DNA of 15,218 nt, taken from contig SIRV01000062.1 of assembly GCA_004366195.1 (NCBI GenBank), positions 1 to 15,218 on the forward strand, in the 5' to 3' direction. The stretch is from Actinomycetota bacterium. Its GTDB lineage: Bacteria > Actinomycetota > UBA4738 > HRBIN12. Shown here in pieces: positions 12,757 to 15,218 of the stretch. Position numbers and translations under genes: made by a program. Within the stretch, counting starts at the first letter, position 1, and the number at the start of each line of letters is the position of its first letter. Under the pieces are notes generated by a model, which was not told the origin of the DNA, did not search any database, and saw only the letters and a program-made list of their open reading frames with translations.

Positions 12757-13682
12757 CTCGCCCGCCGCAGCTGACGGCCGGCGTGGTAGCTCGAGCGGAC
12801 GAGGGGTCCGGCCTCGACGTGCGCGATGCCCATCGCCTCGCCGGCCCGCTTCAGCTCCGCGAACTCGTCGGGGTGCACGAAGCGGTCGACCGGCAGGTGG
12901 TGGGGGGTCGGCCGGAGGTACTGCCCGATGGTCACGATCTCGCAACCCGCCTCGGCGAGGTCGCGCAGGGCCTCGAGGAGCTCCTCCGGCCGCTCGCCCA
13001 TCCCCACGATGAGGTTCGACTTCGTCACCTGGCCGGGGCGGTGGCGCTTGGCGAACCGCAGGACCTCGAGGGACCGGTCGTAGCCGAAGGCCGGCCGGAT
13101 CCTGGGGTGGAGCCGGCGGACGGTCTCCAGGTTGTGGGCGAACACGTCGGGCTCCGCGTCGAGGACGGTGGCGAGGTCGCGCTCGCCCCCCTTGAAGTCG
13201 CTGGGGAGGACCTCGACCCCGCACCCGGGCACCGCCTCGCGGATCGCGCGGATCGCGGCGGCCCAGATCCTCGCGCCACCGTCGGGGAGGTCGTCCCGAG
13301 CCACCCCGGTGAGGACGGCGTAGCGGAGGCCCATGGCCCGCACGGCCTCGGCGATCCGCCGGGGCTCGTCCTCGTCCGGCGGCAGGGGCTTCGCCGTCAT
13401 CACGTCGCAGAAGCCGCAGCGACGGGTGCAGCGGTCGCCGAGGATCAGGAAGGTGGCCTCACGGTCCTCCCAGCACTCCGAGAGGTTGGGGCAGGAGGCC
13501 TCCTCGCACACCGTGTGCAGGCGCCCCTCGCGGACGATGCGGCGGACGTCGGCGAGGTTCGGGCCGGTGCGCAGCCGCACCTTGAGCCACGGCGGCTTGC
13601 GCTCGGTCGACGCCTGCCCGTTCACGCCGACGATCGGGAGGTGCAGACGTCGCCCGTGGGGGTTGTGGTCGGCGGAGGGCAC
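12738..13682 (-). CDS. lipA: Lipoyl synthase (radical SAM)
   Basis: Inserts two sulfur atoms into octanoyl groups on lipoyl domains of pyruvate and 2-oxoglutarate dehydrogenases and the glycine cleavage system. Length of 314 residues is normal. The auxiliary 4Fe-4S cluster motif C59-EEAS-C64-PNLSE-C70 is intact, as is the radical-SAM motif C85-TRR-C89-GF-C92 and the C-terminal RSSYHA (296-301), whose serine is the last ligand of the auxiliary cluster. GTG 13682 follows TAGACT by exactly 7 nt, suggesting a leaderless transcript; no Shine-Dalgarno is seen. Only 10 nt separate it from the stop of the histidine kinase gene upstream. The stop TAA lies inside the 3' end of rnpB on the opposite strand. 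No lipB is in the window. Confidence 0.95.
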   Translation of the reverse strand: MPSADHNPHGRRLHLPIVGVNGQASTERKPPWLKVRLRTGPNLADVRRIVREGRLHTVCEEASCPNLSECWEDREATFLILGDRCTRRCGFCDVMTAKPLPPDEDEPRRIAEAVRAMGLRYAVLTGVARDDLPDGGARIWAAAIRAIREAVPGCGVEVLPSDFKGGERDLATVLDAEPDVFAHNLETVRRLHPRIRPAFGYDRSLEVLRFAKRHRPGQVTKSNLIVGMGERPEELLEALRDLAEAGCEIVTIGQYLRPTPHHLPVDRFVHPDEFAELKRAGEAMGIAHVEAGPLVRSSYHAGRQLRRAREGAGL

Positions 13683-13689
13683 GGGATCG

Positions 13690-13695
13690 AGTCTA
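13690..13695 (-). promoter_or_regulatory. Leaderless-type -10 element of lipA
   Basis: TAGACT, read on the minus strand from 13695 to 13690, lies 7 nt before GTG 13682. Its first three bases are the TAG stop codon of the histidine kinase gene. This is the same TAnnnT-7-GTG layout as before the hydrolase gene at 3766. The -35 would lie within the kinase coding sequence and none is obvious. Confidence 0.45.
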
Positions 13696-15218
13696 TCCGG
13701 CCTGCGAGGAGCGGAGGGCCTGGAGCTCGCGCGGCGCGGCCGGGCGCGCCGGGAGGAACACGCGGAAGGAGGCCCCCCCGCCGTCGCGATCCTCGACCCA
13801 CGCCCGGCCGCCGTGGAGCTCGGCGAACATCGCGACGAGGGAGAGCCCGATCCCCGTGCCGGGCGCGTGGGGCGAGGCCGTCGGCCCCTGGCGGAAGGGG
13901 CGGAAGATCTCCTCCCGGAGCTCGGGCGCGACGCCGGGGCCGTCGTCCTCCACGGCGATCACCACGCCGTCCCCCTCGGCGAAGACCCGGACCCAGATCC
14001 GCGCATCCGGCGTCGTGTGACGGACGGCGTTGGCGAGCAGGTTCTCCACGATCCGCTCGACCTTGGCCGGGTCCACCTCCGCCACGACCGGATCGAGCTG
14101 GAGCGAGACCGTCCGTCCGCCGAGGACGTCGAGGCTCTCGACGGTGCGGCCGACGAGCGCGCCGACGTCGGTCGTCCGGTACAGGGGGGTGACGATGCCC
14201 CGGTTCAGCCGGTCGATGTCGAGGAGGTCGGTGAGGAGCCGGTCGAGCTTCCGGGCGTTGGCGGCGAGGCGCGCGAGGAGGTCGGCGCGTTCGTCGTCGG
14301 GCAGCGGGGTCTGCTCGAGCGTCACCGCGAGGCCGAGGATCGAGGTGAGGGGGCTGCGGAGTTCGTGGGAGACGGCGGCGAGGAAGGCGTTCTTCATCTC
14401 GTCGAGGGCCCGCAGGCGCTCCGCCGCCTCGCGCTCCCGCCGCTCGCTCTCGCGCAGGGCCTCCTCGGCCAGCTTGCGCTCGGTGATGTCGTACATCACG
14501 CCCTGGATGAACAGGGGCTCTCCCCGCTCGTCGAACACGAAGGTCGTCTCGTCGTGGACCCACACGTCCCGGCCGTCCGGGGTGTGGACGAGGTACTCGC
14601 CGACCCAGGGGCGGCGCTCCGCGATCGCCTCCAGGTAGGTGCGGTGGATCTCCTCGCGCTGGGTGGGGTCGATGAGGGAGAGCCAGAGCTCGTTGCCCTC
14701 GAGGTAGGCCTCGGGCTGCACGCCGAGGATCCGCTCGACCTGGGGGCTCACGTAGAGGGACTGCATGCTGGCGTCCGGCCGGTCCACGTAGATCGCGGCG
14801 GGGACGTGCTCGACGATGGCCCGGTACCGCTCCTCGGCCTCGCGGAGGCGCTCCTGGGCCTCCTTCAGCTCGGTGATGTCGGACATGAGGCCCTGGGAGA
14901 GGACCGGCCGGCCCTCCTCGTCCCGGACCACGGTGGCCTGGTCCCGCACCCACCGCCAGGTGCCGTCGGCGGCGCGCATGCGGTACTCGACGTCGAGGGG
15001 CACGCCCTCCGTGTTGTGGCGGCGGACGGCCTCGAGGCAGCGCTCCACGTCGTCGGGGTGGAGGTTGCGCAGCCACAGGTCGTGCTCGCCGAGCCACTGC
15101 TCGACCGTGTAGCCGAAGATCGTCTCGACCTGCGGGCTCACGTAGATCGTGGAGAGCTGCTCGTCGACCCGGTCGATGTAGATCACGGCGGAGAGCGTCT
15201 CGACCAGGTTCCGGTACC
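13693..15218 (-). CDS. Tandem-PAS sensor histidine kinase, N-terminus outside the window
   Basis: Sensor kinase of a two-component system; 507 residues are visible. Two PAS domains repeat with a period of about 130 residues: YRNLVETLSAVIYID at residue 1 and YRAIVEHVPAAIYVD at 131, each followed by YVSPQVE, a DGxxxWV segment and a closing DITE. A short coiled linker (EALRESERREREAAERL) leads to the HisKA domain with phospho-acceptor His284 in AVSHELRSPLTSILG. The HATPase domain has the N box VENLLANAVRHT, G1 DDGPGV and G2 GTGIGLSL. No membrane helix or receiver domain is visible, so in the part seen it is soluble; cofactor or ligand of the PAS domains cannot be read from sequence. The reading frame is open to the window end, so more PAS copies may precede. 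No response regulator is adjacent within the window. Confidence 0.95.
   Translation of the reverse strand, partial: YRNLVETLSAVIYIDRVDEQLSTIYVSPQVETIFGYTVEQWLGEHDLWLRNLHPDDVERCLEAVRRHNTEGVPLDVEYRMRAADGTWRWVRDQATVVRDEEGRPVLSQGLMSDITELKEAQERLREAEERYRAIVEHVPAAIYVDRPDASMQSLYVSPQVERILGVQPEAYLEGNELWLSLIDPTQREEIHRTYLEAIAERRPWVGEYLVHTPDGRDVWVHDETTFVFDERGEPLFIQGVMYDITERKLAEEALRESERREREAAERLRALDEMKNAFLAAVSHELRSPLTSILGLAVTLEQTPLPDDERADLLARLAANARKLDRLLTDLLDIDRLNRGIVTPLYRTTDVGALVGRTVESLDVLGGRTVSLQLDPVVAEVDPAKVERIVENLLANAVRHTTPDARIWVRVFAEGDGVVIAVEDDGPGVAPELREEIFRPFRQGPTASPHAPGTGIGLSLVAMFAELHGGRAWVEDRDGGGASFRVFLPARPAAPRELQALRSSQAG

Noticed and set aside
12298..13224. Upstream extension of the lipoprotein frame across rnpB into lipA
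   Set aside because: It would cross the RNase P RNA and the lipA antisense strand; the signal peptide sits exactly at ATG 12297.
12525..14192. Plus-strand open frame spanning part of rnpB and the antisense of lipA and the kinase
   Set aside because: Overlaps a structured RNA and two strongly supported genes; no domain seen.
1..15218. CRISPR arrays, tRNA genes, insertion sequences, integration sites
   Set aside because: No regularly spaced repeats, cloverleaf-like sequences, transposase motifs or flanking duplications were seen on reading both strands.

Overview
The window is about 70% GC or more (visual estimate) and looks like an ordinary chromosomal stretch of a high-GC Gram-positive bacterium, most likely an actinomycete-phylum organism and possibly an uncultured lineage. 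The reasons are many GTG starts, hexamers of the type TAnnnT placed about 7 nt before start codons (leaderless transcription), a type A RNase P RNA, and a zinc-ribbon/RNase H gene pair that I recall as neighbours in Mycobacterium and Streptomyces. No insertion sequence, integrase, tRNA, CRISPR array or phage gene was found.

Layout. (1) 1-1078, minus strand: the N-terminal 359 residues of a P-type ATPase cut by the window edge. Divergent from it is a MazEF-type toxin-antitoxin pair (1180-1745) behind a clear inverted-repeat operator. (2) 1782-2336, minus: a thioredoxin-fold redoxin. It diverges from a PucR/CdaR-type regulator (2470-3678) across a 133-bp control region with a 15-bp palindrome and an 11-bp direct repeat. 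(3) 3766-8336, plus: a CocE/NonD-type serine hydrolase, followed closely by a PotD-like Tat lipoprotein and PotB- and PotC-like permeases. This looks like one transcription unit for taking up and hydrolysing an unknown compound. The ATPase subunit (PotA) is absent. (4) 10215 down to 8380, minus: an SDR dehydrogenase, a SURF1-like cytochrome oxidase assembly factor and a small three-helix membrane protein, packed with gaps of 3 and 9 nt. (5) 10264-11429, plus: a coiled-coil zinc-ribbon protein overlapping an RNase HI, whose end overlaps a convergent predicted lipoprotein (11377-12297, minus). (6) 12332-12756, plus: the RNase P RNA gene, divergent from the lipoprotein gene, with its 3' end antisense to the last codons of lipA. 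(7) 13682 down to 12738: lipoyl synthase. Upstream on the same strand, 15218 down to 13693, lies a tandem-PAS sensor histidine kinase whose N-terminus is outside the window.

No stretch longer than 300 bases lacks a gene. The least ordinary things are the hydrolase/ATPase-less transporter unit with its own regulator, the dense control region between the redoxin and the regulator, the RNase P RNA (GGC instead of GGU in L15, 3' end inside lipA), and the recurrent TAnnnT-7-GTG leaderless architecture. I do not see a convincing wholly new system.
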